8,815 bases of DNA from Halobacteriales archaeon (GTDB lineage Archaea; Halobacteriota; Halobacteria; Halorutilales; JAHENH01). The stretch covers positions 1 through 8,815 of the forward strand of contig JAHENH010000134.1 in NCBI GenBank assembly GCA_018609935.1, written 5' to 3'. Shown here piece by piece: positions 1 to 5,272 of the stretch (positions within the stretch are counted from its first letter, which is position 1; every line of letters begins with the position of its first letter). The translations under genes were made by a program, and so were the position numbers. The notes under the pieces were generated by a model, which was given only the letters and a program-made list of their open reading frames with translations, had not been told where the DNA came from and did not search any database.

Positions 1-176
1 ATATATTTCTTAAAACTATTATCAAGCAACCAATATAAGATTTACCAACATAAGACTTCTAATTTTTAATTTTTTCAAAAATCTATTAGATAAAAAAACC
101 AACCTTCCCTCTATGTTTTGACGTACAACGATCTCAAATATATTAGATCTTATCTACTCCATGTATTTTTAATATA

Positions 177-190
177 ATATGCGCGCATAT
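177..190. repeat. 14-bp perfect palindrome with GC core
   Basis: ATATGCGCGCATAT is a perfect palindrome whose alternating GCGCGC core stands out in otherwise AT-rich DNA. It lies about 26 bases beyond the 3' end of the recombinase remnant, so it could be a protein-binding site or a relic of a recombination site. Its function is not established. Bases 1-215 otherwise show no gene I can support. Confidence 0.4.
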
Positions 191-215
191 ATAGGGAAAC
201 CTATTTTTCTATGTT

Positions 216-674
216 TCAAAGATCTATATGGATCCTATCATCATTTGATTTTTCTTCGAGATAGAGTTTCTTTTTTTCTGGATTTTGATGCAATCTCTGT
301 AATGTAGTTCTATTAATATCTGAATCATTACTCACACTATTATAGCTTTCCCCATCCTCAATCCTTTCTAGAGCTGACTGTACTGTTAGAAATTCTTCTA
401 GATCTGGGACTAGTTTTCCGTTTTTGTTTGTTTTGAATCCTTTTGGCGGCCGCCCCACCCATTTATCCTGTCTCTGTGCTTGTTTCAACCCAGACTTTAT
501 ACGTCTAATTGTCTGTTTGCGTTCTTCTTCATACCACAAAGATAGAAACTTAGCAAAAAACTGACTCATAGGATCACTTGGAGAAATACTATCTATCATA
601 TCATCGATTAAATAAATCGGTAACAAGAAAGAGAAGAACATCTTGATTTTATGATTAAACTTTCTAAGGGTCAT
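216..674 (-). pseudogene. Serine recombinase (resolvase/invertase), C-terminal remnant
   Basis: The recognisable part begins near residue 30 (SPSDPMSQFF). It covers the end of the resolvase catalytic domain and its long helix (FLSLWYEEERKQTIRRIKSG), then the conserved hinge GRPPKGF near residues 75-81, then a C-terminal helix-turn-helix region of Hin/resolvase type (SVSNDSDINRTTLQRLHQ). The whole N-terminal catalytic half, with the nucleophilic Ser and the R-x-x-R residues, is missing. The first ~25 residues (from MTLRKF) do not look like a recombinase, and the upstream minus-strand reading frame soon meets a TAG. The gene therefore seems 5'-truncated, with the junction near 600-640. Its 5' end overlaps by 24 bases the start of a divergent broken gene, which suggests that insertion or deletion joined the two. 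It is too different from, and overlaps in domain with, the remnant at 2244-2642 to be the other half of one gene. It is probably inactive as a recombinase, though a DNA-binding fragment could still be made. Confidence 0.75.
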
Positions 675-1425
675 ACGCTTCGAAATTATTTCGATGTTAA
701 AGAGTTTGAACTAGATAGATTTGTATACTGGTTAAAAGGCCAAGATTATAATCTGTTGGAGAAAATCAGAGGGAAAGGTATTACGCATATGTTTGGAGAT
801 TGGACAATTAAAAAAGACGGTGAAGACGCTATAAAAAATAATATAATTGATAATAAGATAATAGATGAACTAAATAAAATATTTGAAAGTAAAAGAGGAT
901 TTGATATATTCAAGAAAAAGGAATTTATTGATATCTTTCAAAACTCAGAATGGGAAAAAGAACTTTCTAGTGAAATAGATCAAATATGAAAGAACTGGGA
1001 TAACAAATTTAATAATAATAAAAGACGTAAGAGATATGCTCTTTATTATCATTTCTATAATGAGGTATTTCTACCTTTAGCAATAAAACTAGCTAAAAAT
1101 AATCATTATTTTCCCTTTGATATATTTGATTTTAATGAGTTTGTACAGGAAGGAAATAAAAAAATTGAAGGTTTCTTACAGTTTTTTCCATCTCCCTACA
1201 CTTATACCCTTACTTACTACTATAAGAGACCTACAAAAATCAATAGGTACAAGATCAAATGATGTCTTTGATATATTTTCTCTGGCAGTAGCTATACCAT
1301 ATTGTGATATAGTAGTTACAGAAAATTTTTGGTCAAATGAAGCTACAAGAGAAAATCTAGGTGATGAATATAACACAAAAATCCTTAAGAATATTAACCA
1401 TATTATAGAACTTATTAATAATTAA
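651..1425 (+). pseudogene. Conserved hypothetical protein broken by TGA and a frameshift
   Basis: The frame opening at ATG 651 reaches TGA at 987-989. The same frame then stays open and protein-like (KNWDNKFNNNKRRKRYALYY and onward) up to about 1221. There the coherent reading moves by one base into the frame that ends at 1425. Joined across these two lesions the product is about 257 residues. The C-terminal part carries a motif I recall from a widespread bacterial and haloarchaeal family of unknown function: FPSPY, about 12 residues, an RDLQ segment, then SNDVFDIFSLAVAIPYCDIV and VTENFW, ending in a Y-N-T-K-I-L segment. Aligned to that remembered pattern, the spacing from PSPY to SND is restored exactly by removing one base near 1219-1224. 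The N-terminus may also be shortened, because the start overlaps the recombinase remnant. No function can be assigned. Confidence 0.65.
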
Positions 1426-1499
1426 GATAAAAATATCTCAACTATATATTTTAATGTACATCAAATTTGAATTATGTAATATGTCCAATAAATTCTGGG

Positions 1500-1616
1500 C
1501 TAGTTTGTATTTGAATTTAATTCTCTATAAAGTATATATCCAAGACTAAATGGTGCTACTGTAGTTACTAGAAGGACGCCAATGAGTGATATAAGCCAGA
1601 ATACTCCTATAGACAT
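1500..1616 (-). CDS. Small single-pass membrane protein (38 aa)
   Basis: This short frame reads MSIGVFWLISLIGVLLVTTV, then APFSLGYILYRELNSNTN and TAG. Residues 4-21 form one hydrophobic transmembrane helix, followed by a Pro break and a charged YRE tail. It resembles the very small one-helix proteins common in haloarchaeal genomes. It lies 37 bases downstream of the DUF7123-like gene on the same strand, so the two may be co-transcribed; a weak AAAGGT lies about 8 bases before the ATG. Clean codon structure and membrane-like composition make it more credible than chance, but nothing identifies its role. It could also be the remnant of a longer protein. Confidence 0.6.
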   Translation of the reverse strand: MSIGVFWLISLIGVLLVTTVAPFSLGYILYRELNSNTN

Positions 1617-1653
1617 CTATAGTTACCTTTAACTTTTAGATAACAGGTATTTT

Positions 1654-1899
1654 TTATGCGGTAACTTTTTGTTTTCCGTCACTGTTTTTAGGTTCTACTT
1701 TCCAAGTAGTGCCTTTTGTATAACTCCATTTTTCAATCTCAAGGTCTTTCACTTTGCTTTGTAGTTCTAGTATGTTGAGTCCTATTTCTTTTGAGGACAT
1801 ATCCAGTTCTTCTTTCATATATTTACTCTTAAAAAACTTTTTTCCACTACCTGCCTTATCCCTAAGATATCTATATATCTGTTTTTGTTTTTCATTCAT
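1654..1899 (-). CDS. DUF7123-like small winged-helix protein
   Basis: The 81-residue product has a compact helical and winged-helix pattern: MNEKQKQIYRYLRDK (helix 1), a KKFFKSKYMKEELDMSSKEI stretch that fits the helix-turn-helix, LNILELQSKVKDLEIEKW, and a closing TKGTTWKVE strand. The combination YFKS-like, SSKEIG, LEIEKWSYTKGTTW matches the haloarchaeal family I know as DUF7123, which has about this length. Such proteins are presumed DNA-binding, but no function is established to my knowledge. The gene looks intact. A TATA-like TTTTAATTAG lies about 26 bases upstream, so the transcript is probably leaderless. The 38-residue membrane protein follows closely and may share its transcript. Confidence 0.75.
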   Translation of the reverse strand: MNEKQKQIYRYLRDKAGSGKKFFKSKYMKEELDMSSKEIGLNILELQSKVKDLEIEKWSYTKGTTWKVEPKNSDGKQKVTA

Positions 1900-1919
1900 A
1901 GTTATATTGGTGTTATATT

Positions 1920-1934
1920 ACTAATTAAAACCCA
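1920..1934 (-). promoter_or_regulatory. Putative promoter of the DUF7123-like gene
   Basis: On the minus strand TGGGTTTTAATTAG precedes the ATG at 1899, with the TATA-like TTTAATTA centred about 26 bases away, the archaeal leaderless arrangement. The TTAAAACCCA part (1925-1934) recurs in direct orientation at 2099-2108. Confidence 0.4.
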
Positions 1935-2243
1935 ATTATAGTTGAAGAAAATTCGTTTTGTTTTCAAAAATTTTTGTTAGTTTTTGTTTTTTCATAGGTT
2001 GCTTAGAAAGTTTAAAAAAGTTTAAACAACAAATAAATTTTTTCTTTCAAAAAATATCTAAATAAATTTTATGCAAATTACTAACAAATATATATTGGTT
2101 AAAACCCACCAATAGAATTTTAAGATAGCTAAAATAACAAATCCATCAAACCCCTAGGGGCCAAAAACACAATCATATAACACACCAAAAAATATTTATT
2201 AACAATTAAAAGAAAAATCCGATAAAAAAATAGAAACTAAATA
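1935..2243. other. Gene-free AT-rich stretch with palindrome and short repeats
   Basis: I see no gene here. It contains a near-tandem AAGTTTAAA pair around 2008-2025, a copy of TTAAAACCCA at 2099-2108 matching 1925-1934, and a perfect palindrome CCCCTAGGGG at 2151-2160. The palindrome is the only GC-rich spot in the stretch. It could be upstream regulatory DNA of the DUF7123-like gene or trailer of the recombinase remnant. Confidence 0.4.
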
Positions 2244-2642
2244 TTAGAACCCCTGTAGATCTAACCTAGTCCGTAGTCCTCCTTTTTGTCTCAATGCAAT
2301 TCCTTCCTTTACACGTTGTTGTGTTATGTCAACCTCAAGCTCAGCAAAAACACCCAACAACTTAAATAGGACTTTTTGGTATGGCCCCTCTTCATCTGTC
2401 TTTATTATTAGTCCTTCATTTATTATGTGTAGCTCACAACTATTCTGTTTTAATTTTTCAGCAGTCCTATCAAGATCACGAATAGAACGTGCAAGCCTAG
2501 AAACAGACTTTACTATTACAACATCTATATCTTCCTGTTTTACTTTATCCATTAACTTCTGATAATCACTTCTTTCTGTGGTTTCTGTACCAGATGCCTT
2601 ATCCTTATAGAGCTCTGGAGTATACCCATCAAAGGTTTTCTC
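2244..2642 (-). pseudogene. Serine recombinase, catalytic-domain remnant lacking both ends
   Basis: The frame is open from just after a TAG at 2643-2645 and has no start codon until a Met well inside the domain (2552). Read from 2642 it gives EKTFDGYTPELYKDKASGTE, then a VIVKSVSRLARSIRDLDRTA block with the R-x-x-R catalytic arginines, then the GVFAELEVDITQQRVKEGIA segment of the long helix. This is a textbook haloarchaeal resolvase. The N-terminal ~30 residues with the catalytic Ser (Y-x-R-V-S motif) are absent. Past residue ~125 the usual GRPPxGF hinge survives only as fragments in shifted frames (DYGLG in one, QGF in another) before TAA, so the C-terminal DNA-binding domain is gone too. It is not functional as a recombinase. 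Confidence 0.8.
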
Positions 2643-2800
2643 CTATATGTATATATTGCTGGATCCAACTACACACCAAATACAGAGTGTAAAGATGTTG
2701 ATATACACCCCTCGTCCTAAATGAAAAACGTAGAAGACCTAGAAAATGGTTACTAAGTTTTGTTCTTAACAAATTTAACTAAATATGTATAGGTATTTAA

Positions 2801-3222
2801 AAGAGTCAATTTGAAGAAGCAACTATACATCTTTTTTTTATTCCATTTGAAAAAATAGATGAAAACCATGATATATTAGATGATGATCAATCTTATGATG
2901 AACTACCTAACTCTATAAAAATATCTGATGGACCTGGTAGTGACTGGAAAAATAAAACTATCTTTCTACATCCTGGAGAAAAACAGAGAATAAGCCTCCT
3001 AGATCTATTTAGCTTAGTATTAAAAAAAGATATGAAGAATATCGTGAGGATTGGTATTTTTGGGCTAGAATGGATATAACGTTGGAATCATCCATACAAG
3101 AAAATATTGAATATAATTTTACTTGGTTATATTCAGTACAAATAAGCCGAAATGTCTTTAATCCCCACTCTTTCTCTGAAGCCAAAAAAAAGAATGAAAA
3201 AATAAACTATATAGAAAAATAG
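2801..3222 (+). pseudogene. Broken hypothetical protein with frameshift in a poly-A run
   Basis: After TAA at 2798-2800 a frame without an evident start codon reads KSQFEEATIHLFFIPFEKID and then an acidic, protein-like sequence (DDDQSYDELPNSIKISDGPG) and FLHPGEKQRISLLDLFSLVL. At the A run 3022-3028 the coherent reading moves to another frame, as if one A were lost, and continues RYEEYREDWYFWARMDITLE, NFTWLYSVQISRNVFNPHSF to TAG at 3220-3222. Unshifted, the first frame would end at 3077-3079. Joined, about 140 residues remain, rich in Trp, Tyr and Phe near the end, as in a folded protein. The 5' end seems lost. I do not recognise the family. The stop codon lies inside an 18-bp palindrome. Confidence 0.5.
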
Positions 3223-3234
3223 GTTAACCTATTT
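3217..3234. repeat. 18-bp perfect palindrome between convergent gene ends
   Basis: AAATAGGTTAACCTATTT is perfectly self-complementary. It includes the TAG stop (3220-3222) of the broken plus-strand gene and lies 26 bases before the restored stop of the minus-strand toxin (3260-3262). A bidirectional termination signal or a dimeric protein-binding site would both fit; there is no loop for an ordinary hairpin, so a binding site is somewhat more natural. Confidence 0.5.
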
Positions 3235-3259
3235 GTCACTGTATTTATCTATTTTAGTT

Positions 3260-3582
3260 TTATTTATATCCTAGATATTTTACTGCTTGTTTTGTTATTT
3301 TTTGTACTTTTTGTTGTTTTAGTTTTCCTTCTTTTTTGTCTATGTCTGTGTGTTTGAATATTGTGATGGCCCCATGGATGTACATAGCCTTTGTCGTGGT
3401 AGACCGCCAGATACGAAGTCGTTTTTAGATAGAGGTATAGCTATTTTTCTTTTTGTTGTTATTATGGTATATAGTGCTTCTTCATTGCTGAATGGGTGTG
3501 TGTCATCGCTTAGACATAGATAAGGACGGCTTCTATCTCCGAAGATGTCTGGTCCTTTAACTACATCTTCTCTGGTATACAT
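3260..3582 (-). pseudogene. PemK/MazF-type toxin with two +1 frameshifts
   Basis: Residues 1-63 match the haloarchaeal PemK/MazF-like toxin pattern: VVKGPDIFG, RPYLCLSDDTHPFSNEEALY, TIITTKRKIAIPL, DFVSGGLPR. This fold usually acts as an endoribonuclease. In the opening frame the sequence then loses sense and stops at 3340-3342. Skipping the base at 3393 restores KGYVHPW, and skipping one base of the C run 3370-3373 restores AITIFKHTDIDKKEGKL and a basic helical tail to TAA at 3260-3262. The repaired product is 106 residues, the size I expect, and keeps the family's GGLPR-x-x-YV-x-PW-x-x-TI-x-KH-x-DID order. The start codon directly abuts the antitoxin stop (TAG-ATG), so the two genes were one operon. 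Two insertions within 23 bases suggest gene inactivation; the homopolymer site alone could be a sequencing artefact. Confidence 0.8.
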
Positions 3583-3837
3583 CTATTTTATGTATTGTCC
3601 TAGGTCGTCTGCAAGTATACGTGCAAGTGTTTGTTGTTCTCTTAGTGTTTTGTGTACTTCTTCGAGGTCTGCTCCTGAGGATAGTATAACTGATTTTACC
3701 CACCTACCTGCTTGTTCTCTTGCTTTATTTTCTGAGGGTCCTTGTTTCATCCTAGATCTTTTGTATTGTACACCTCCTTTTACAGCACTTAAAGCATATT
3801 TTAATGCTGACTCCTCTGTATCTATTTCTATAGACAT
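3583..3837 (-). CDS. Probable antitoxin of the PemK/MazF-like pair
   Basis: This intact 84-residue protein is encoded immediately upstream of the toxin with no gap, the usual antitoxin-first order. It is helical and charged: an acidic start (MSIEIDTEESALKYALSAVK), a basic middle (YKRSRMKQGPSENKAREQAG) and a C-terminal helix ending LARILADDLGQYIK. No classical ribbon-helix-helix or AbrB motif is evident, so the antitoxin call rests on position and on similarity to small haloarchaeal partners of such toxins as I recall them. A TATA-like ATAAATAA on the minus strand (3861-3868) is about 27 bases before the ATG, and a C/G palindrome directly behind it overlaps the BRE position, which suggests autoregulation. 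With the toxin broken, it would be an orphan antitoxin. Confidence 0.65.
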   Translation of the reverse strand: MSIEIDTEESALKYALSAVKGGVQYKRSRMKQGPSENKAREQAGRWVKSVILSSGADLEEVHKTLREQQTLARILADDLGQYIK

Positions 3838-3860
3838 TAGTGATAAATACTATATATAGA

Positions 3861-3882
3861 TTATTTATCCCCCATGGGGGGG
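3861..3882. promoter_or_regulatory. Divergent control region: TATA box plus C/G palindrome
   Basis: ATAAATAA (minus strand, 3861-3868) is placed as the antitoxin TATA box. Adjoining it, CCCCCATGGGGG (3869-3880) is a perfect 12-bp palindrome, flanked further by GG and a C-rich run (3889-3902). It covers where TFB would contact the BRE, so a bound regulator would block initiation. Either the antitoxin or the divergent winged-helix protein could be the ligand. Confidence 0.5.
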
Positions 3883-3941
3883 ATATGTCCCCCTCCTACC
3901 CTCCTATGGTGTTTATTACGGTTTAGTACGTTTTATTATAT

Positions 3942-4253
3942 ATGCCTATAGGTATAGACGAACTAGAGGATCAACCAAGTTAAATATTGGATATAAAGGA
4001 GGGAAGCCAGCCATATAGGATACTAGAGTTTTTATTGGAAAATAGTGATAAAGCATACACACAGACTGAGATTGCAGAAAATACAGGTATAAATAGAAAT
4101 AGTGTAGGAGCCACACTTTCCCGCCTAGAAAAACGAGGGCTCATACGACATAAAGGCCGTTATTGGGCTATAGCAAAAGACGATAGACTTGCTTCCTATG
4201 CAGCACAAACACAGGCTAGTTCCTCATCAACCAACGACGACTACTATGACTAA
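3942..4253 (+). pseudogene. Winged-helix (MarR-like) regulator with in-frame TAA near its start
   Basis: From TTG 3987 the product is 89 residues or fewer: a winged helix (SQPYRILEFLLENSDKAYTQ, TEIAENTGINRNSVGATLSR, LEKRGLIRHKGRYWAIA) with a recognition helix around NRNSVGATLSRLEKRG, then DDRLASYAAQ and a low-complexity acidic tail SSSSTNDDYYD. This is a familiar haloarchaeal regulator type. In the same frame ATG 3942 encodes MPIGIDELEDQPS before TAA at 3981-3983, and that short lead resembles the N-terminus I recall for these proteins. A TATA-like TTTATTA (3912-3918) sits ~27 bases before 3942, supporting it as the ancestral leaderless start. The gene is thus either a nonsense pseudogene or reinitiates at TTG, which would leave the winged-helix domain whole. 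It is divergent from the toxin-antitoxin pair and probably regulates it. Confidence 0.7.
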
Positions 4254-4367
4254 AAACACACTTTCAATAATACACAACCAAAAATATATATAATATATCT
4301 GTATAGAAATATAGTTTTTGACCATTCCATTGGTTTCAGATAGATTTTAACCTAAAAATACATAAAG

Positions 4368-4385
4368 ACCTGTTGAGAAACAGGT
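4368..4385 (+). other. Hairpin with GNRA tetraloop, candidate structured RNA
   Basis: A perfect 7-bp stem ACCTGTT/AACAGGT closes a GAGA tetraloop, a stable GNRA-type loop when read on the plus strand. About 45 bases downstream AGGCT/AGCCT (4429-4443) and GAGC-TTC/GAA-GCTC (4438-4454, one bulged C) overlap and exclude each other, as in switching RNAs. No known RNA family is recognised. Confidence 0.35.
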
Positions 4386-4630
4386 GATAGATACACATTT
4401 CCCTTTATAGACCTTCTATATGGGTTTTAGGCTACTAGAGCCTTCTAGAAGCTCCGAGATTTGATTTTCTCATATATCTATTCTATTTCATAGATAGTAT
4501 CTGTGTATTTTATGGTTATTTCAATTTAATAGAGATTATTGGTTTTTTATATCAATTATAAAAAAATATATTGATATTTTTGTTATAATATTTTTATAAC
4601 TGTTATACATCGAACTTTTTTCCCAAAAAT

Positions 4631-4639
4631 TTTTTAAAG
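4631..4639 (+). promoter_or_regulatory. TATA-like box of the zinc mini-protein gene
   Basis: TTTTTAAAG is centred about 25 bases before ATG 4660, which predicts transcription starting at the start codon itself. No Shine-Dalgarno sequence is seen, in keeping with a leaderless mRNA. Confidence 0.45.
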
Positions 4640-4659
4640 AATAAAGAACAAATCTATAT

Positions 4660-4860
4660 ATGATTAAAAGTATAAATAGAGATAGTAAGAAAATAGAGGT
4701 TATAGAAAGCCCTAATACTAGAAATTTACATTTACCTGATTGTAGATATGCTAATAACGTAGTTAGCAGATCTTATAAAAATAGTCCAAGAATCACTATT
4801 TCTATTGAAGAGTTAAAAACAAGAAAAAAATGTAGATATTGCCTAGGTAAAATCTTTTAA
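4660..4860 (+). CDS. Ada-like zinc-binding mini-protein (66 aa)
   Basis: The product shows H-L-P-D-C near residues 24-28, then about 28 residues, then C-R-Y-C near residues 58-61. The layout H-x3-C ... C-x2-C, with hydrophobic strand and helix spacing between, resembles the four-ligand zinc site of the Ada metal-binding fold, which is also found at the C-terminus of secreted nucleases (HRPxCRYA ... CKRC). Here it is almost the entire protein, preceded only by a ~20-residue basic lead. Stand-alone domains of this kind are of unknown role; DNA binding or metal handling is possible. The gene looks intact and has a good TATA spacing. Its last ~18 bases overlap, antisense, the 3' remains of the broken membrane-protein gene. 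Confidence 0.6.
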   Translation: MIKSINRDSKKIEVIESPNTRNLHLPDCRYANNVVSRSYKNSPRITISIEELKTRKKCRYCLGKIF

Positions 4861-5112
4861 ATCTAAAAAAGGTACTTGGCCAATATTTTCAAAAACGATA
4901 TACTCAGTACGTCCACTTAGACTTGCAGGGTCTTTCTGTGAAGTAGAATATTCTTCTATTTCTTGCTAGATAATTAGCTGAGGTCTAAGGACAAATTCAA
5001 CCTGTTACCGCATAATTTCAGTTTGTCTACGGCTTTGAACAACCGAGATAAATGTTGCAAAAGCAAGAAGAAGTGTCCCTATTGCTACACCAACTTGAAC
5101 ACGGAAAGTCAT
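4843..5112 (-). pseudogene. Membrane-anchored protein with two in-frame stops and lost C-terminus
   Basis: From ATG at 5112 the reading is MTFRVQVGVAIGTLLLAFAT, then FISVVQSRRQTEIMR, TAA (5005-5007, codon 36), QVEFVLRPQLII, TAG (4966-4968, codon 49), QEIEEYSTSQ, then SGRTEYIVFENIGQVPFLDL and TAG at 4843-4845. The frame stays coherent across both stops. One N-terminal transmembrane helix (about residues 5-26), a basic RRQTEIM stretch and a beta-rich F-E-N-I-G-x-x-P region match a haloarchaeal type of hypothetical protein I recall, which continues well past the point where this one ends. So it has two nonsense changes and is also cut at the 3' end. Function of the family is unknown to me. Confidence 0.65.
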
Positions 5113-5272
5113 ATTTTGTATGTTTATTTTTTGATTTGTGTGATAATTTCTTTTCTTTGTTACTTTTGAAAAAGAAAATTCTAACTACTGACTTTTATTC
5201 TTGTCTTAACTGTTGTGTTAGTTATTAGTATGTATAAATGGATTTGTTTTAGGAAAATACTGAAAAATAGTT

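Larger units (their letters stand above)
4254..4659. other. Gene-free stretch with several potential hairpins
   Basis: No coding frame convinces me here and I find no tRNA-like T-arm. The segment contains a hairpin ACCTGTT-GAGA-AACAGGT (4368-4385), two overlapping inverted repeats (4429-4443 and 4438-4454), and AT-rich inverted repeats such as TATCAAT/ATTGATA near 4550-4576. This could be a small RNA, a leader of the 4660 gene, or spacer. Confidence 0.4.

Noticed and set aside
987..989. TGA read as an amino acid (recoding or selenocysteine)
   Set aside because: The same gene also has a frameshift, neighbouring genes are broken by TAA and TAG, and TGA ends moaA normally, so decay is simpler.
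1176..1376. Open frame on the minus strand, 66 codons
   Set aside because: Opposite the conserved PYCDIVVTE segment of the broken hypothetical gene, so it is a shadow.
2326..2562. Open frame on the plus strand
   Set aside because: It is antisense to the clear recombinase remnant and its product is Ser/Phe/Ile-rich low-quality sequence typical of a shadow frame.
3545..3859. Open frame on the plus strand, 104 codons
   Set aside because: It lies opposite the antitoxin and toxin start, whose family patterns are clear; the translation has no recognisable motif and a shadow-like Ser/Cys content.
4545..4620. AT-rich inverted repeats (TATCAAT/ATTGATA, GTTATA/TATAAC) as a replication origin or terminator
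   Set aside because: Such repeats arise easily in nearly pure A/T DNA, and no origin-binding boxes or initiator gene are nearby.
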